Below, one piece after another: positions 21,583 through 21,898 of a stretch of 21,898 nucleotides of DNA. Every line of letters starts with the position of its first letter. Within the stretch, counting starts at the first letter, position 1. Below the pieces are notes generated by a model. It saw only the letters and a list, made by a program, of their open reading frames with translations, was not told where the DNA came from and searched no databases. This DNA is from an uncultured Lachnobacterium sp. (GTDB lineage Bacteria; Bacillota; Clostridia; Lachnospirales; Lachnospiraceae), in NCBI GenBank assembly GCA_900548765.1, contig URLU01000011.1, positions 1 to 21,898 of the forward strand, in the 5' to 3' direction. The position numbers and the translations under genes are program-made.

Positions 21583-21898
21583 CTAGAATAGCTTAAAGAT
21601 ATTCACACGGTCATGCATCTTGGCTGCTCCATCTGCCAGATTAATACTGATTGCAGTATTCTCTTCGGAGGATGCAGCATTGCCCTGTACTACGCCGGAC
21701 AGCTGTTCAATTCCCTGACCAATCTGCTCCAAGGACTCTGCCTGGGAGTTGGCTTTCTCCATGGTGTTCTCTGCAAGCTCTGCAAAGGACTCCATATCCG
21801 CAATGATCTGATTGAATGCTTCTGCTGTTGTTCTTGTAATCGCATTGCCCTTTTCGATTTCCACTAAGGTCTTATCGATCAGATCTCTTGTATTTACA
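21583..21898 (-). CDS. Methyl-accepting chemotaxis protein, C-terminal end (cut by window end)
   Basis: The minus frame is open to the window edge and gives the last 105 residues of a chemoreceptor. It is a heptad-patterned helix: NTRDLIDKTLVEIEKGNAI, then ETAEAF-like TTAEAFNQIIADM, EQIGQGIEQLSGVVQGNAASSEEN and a short end RVNIFKLF. This is the descending half of the signalling hairpin and the adaptation region, with Glu/Gln pairs (SLEQIGQGIEQ, SSEEN) of the kind methylated by CheR. The CheA/CheW-binding tip and the sensor domain would lie outside the window. The end without a CheR-tether pentapeptide is normal for Firmicutes. Whether the whole gene is intact cannot be judged, given the damaged genes next to it. 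Confidence 0.88.
   Translation of the reverse strand, partial: VNTRDLIDKTLVEIEKGNAITRTTAEAFNQIIADMESFAELAENTMEKANSQAESLEQIGQGIEQLSGVVQGNAASSEENTAISINLADGAAKMHDRVNIFKLF

Noticed and set aside
1..21898. CRISPR array, insertion sequence or rRNA
   Set aside because: No regularly spaced repeats, no transposase frame and no conserved rRNA sequence were seen on either strand.

Overview
The window looks like chromosomal DNA from a low-GC, gut-type Firmicute, most likely a Lachnospiraceae member of the Agathobacter/Roseburia type. This is inferred from AT-rich codon use, strong AGGAGG ribosome sites, TPR-GGDEF and TPR-histidine-kinase proteins, and the OPT-transporter/PqqD pair. No rRNA, CRISPR array or complete insertion sequence is visible. 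Almost all genes lie on the minus strand.

Region by region. (1) 1-723, plus strand: the tail of an aldo/keto reductase and a small acidic protein. (2) 709-2448, minus: a tyrosine recombinase followed 3 bp later by a SprT-like metalloprotease fused to a PcrA/UvrD-type C-terminal module. (3) 2703-10004, minus: a five-gene run read as one operon that ends in a hairpin terminator. Its order is a RelA/SpoT-domain protein with a large unknown C-terminus, an EamA-family transporter, a TPR-GGDEF diguanylate cyclase, a Cof-type HAD phosphatase and a TPR hybrid histidine kinase. A Cys-rich acidic protein (10134-10616) lies just upstream. (4) 10710-12838, minus: the scar of a type I restriction-modification locus. 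It holds a C-terminal hsdM fragment, an intact rhuM, 33 codons of hsdS fused directly to the middle of a YhcG/DUF1016 nuclease gene, and a second break at the 3' end. (5) 13011-15301, minus: an OPT oligopeptide transporter with an orphan PqqD-like protein. (6) 15410-19800, minus: a viroplasmin-type RNase H, an AIM24-family protein with a small membrane protein under a promoter with an operator-like dyad, and an RmlD-like reductase translationally coupled to a dicarboxylate/amino-acid symporter. (7) 19918-20058, plus: tRNA-Glu(CTC) with its own promoter and terminator. (8) 20110-21898: a patchwork of signalling-gene debris (HAMP-type sensor fragment with an in-frame stop, EAL C-terminus, chemotaxis-receptor C-terminus) around an intact flavodoxin-like gene.

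Working together: the 2703-10004 operon joins three signalling chemistries (possible alarmone or nucleotide pyrophosphotransfer, cyclic-di-GMP synthesis, phosphorelay) with one transporter and one phosphatase. It is the best candidate in the window for an undescribed signalling unit. The clearest evolutionary story is the eroded defence locus, where two recombination junctions can be placed to within a few bases.
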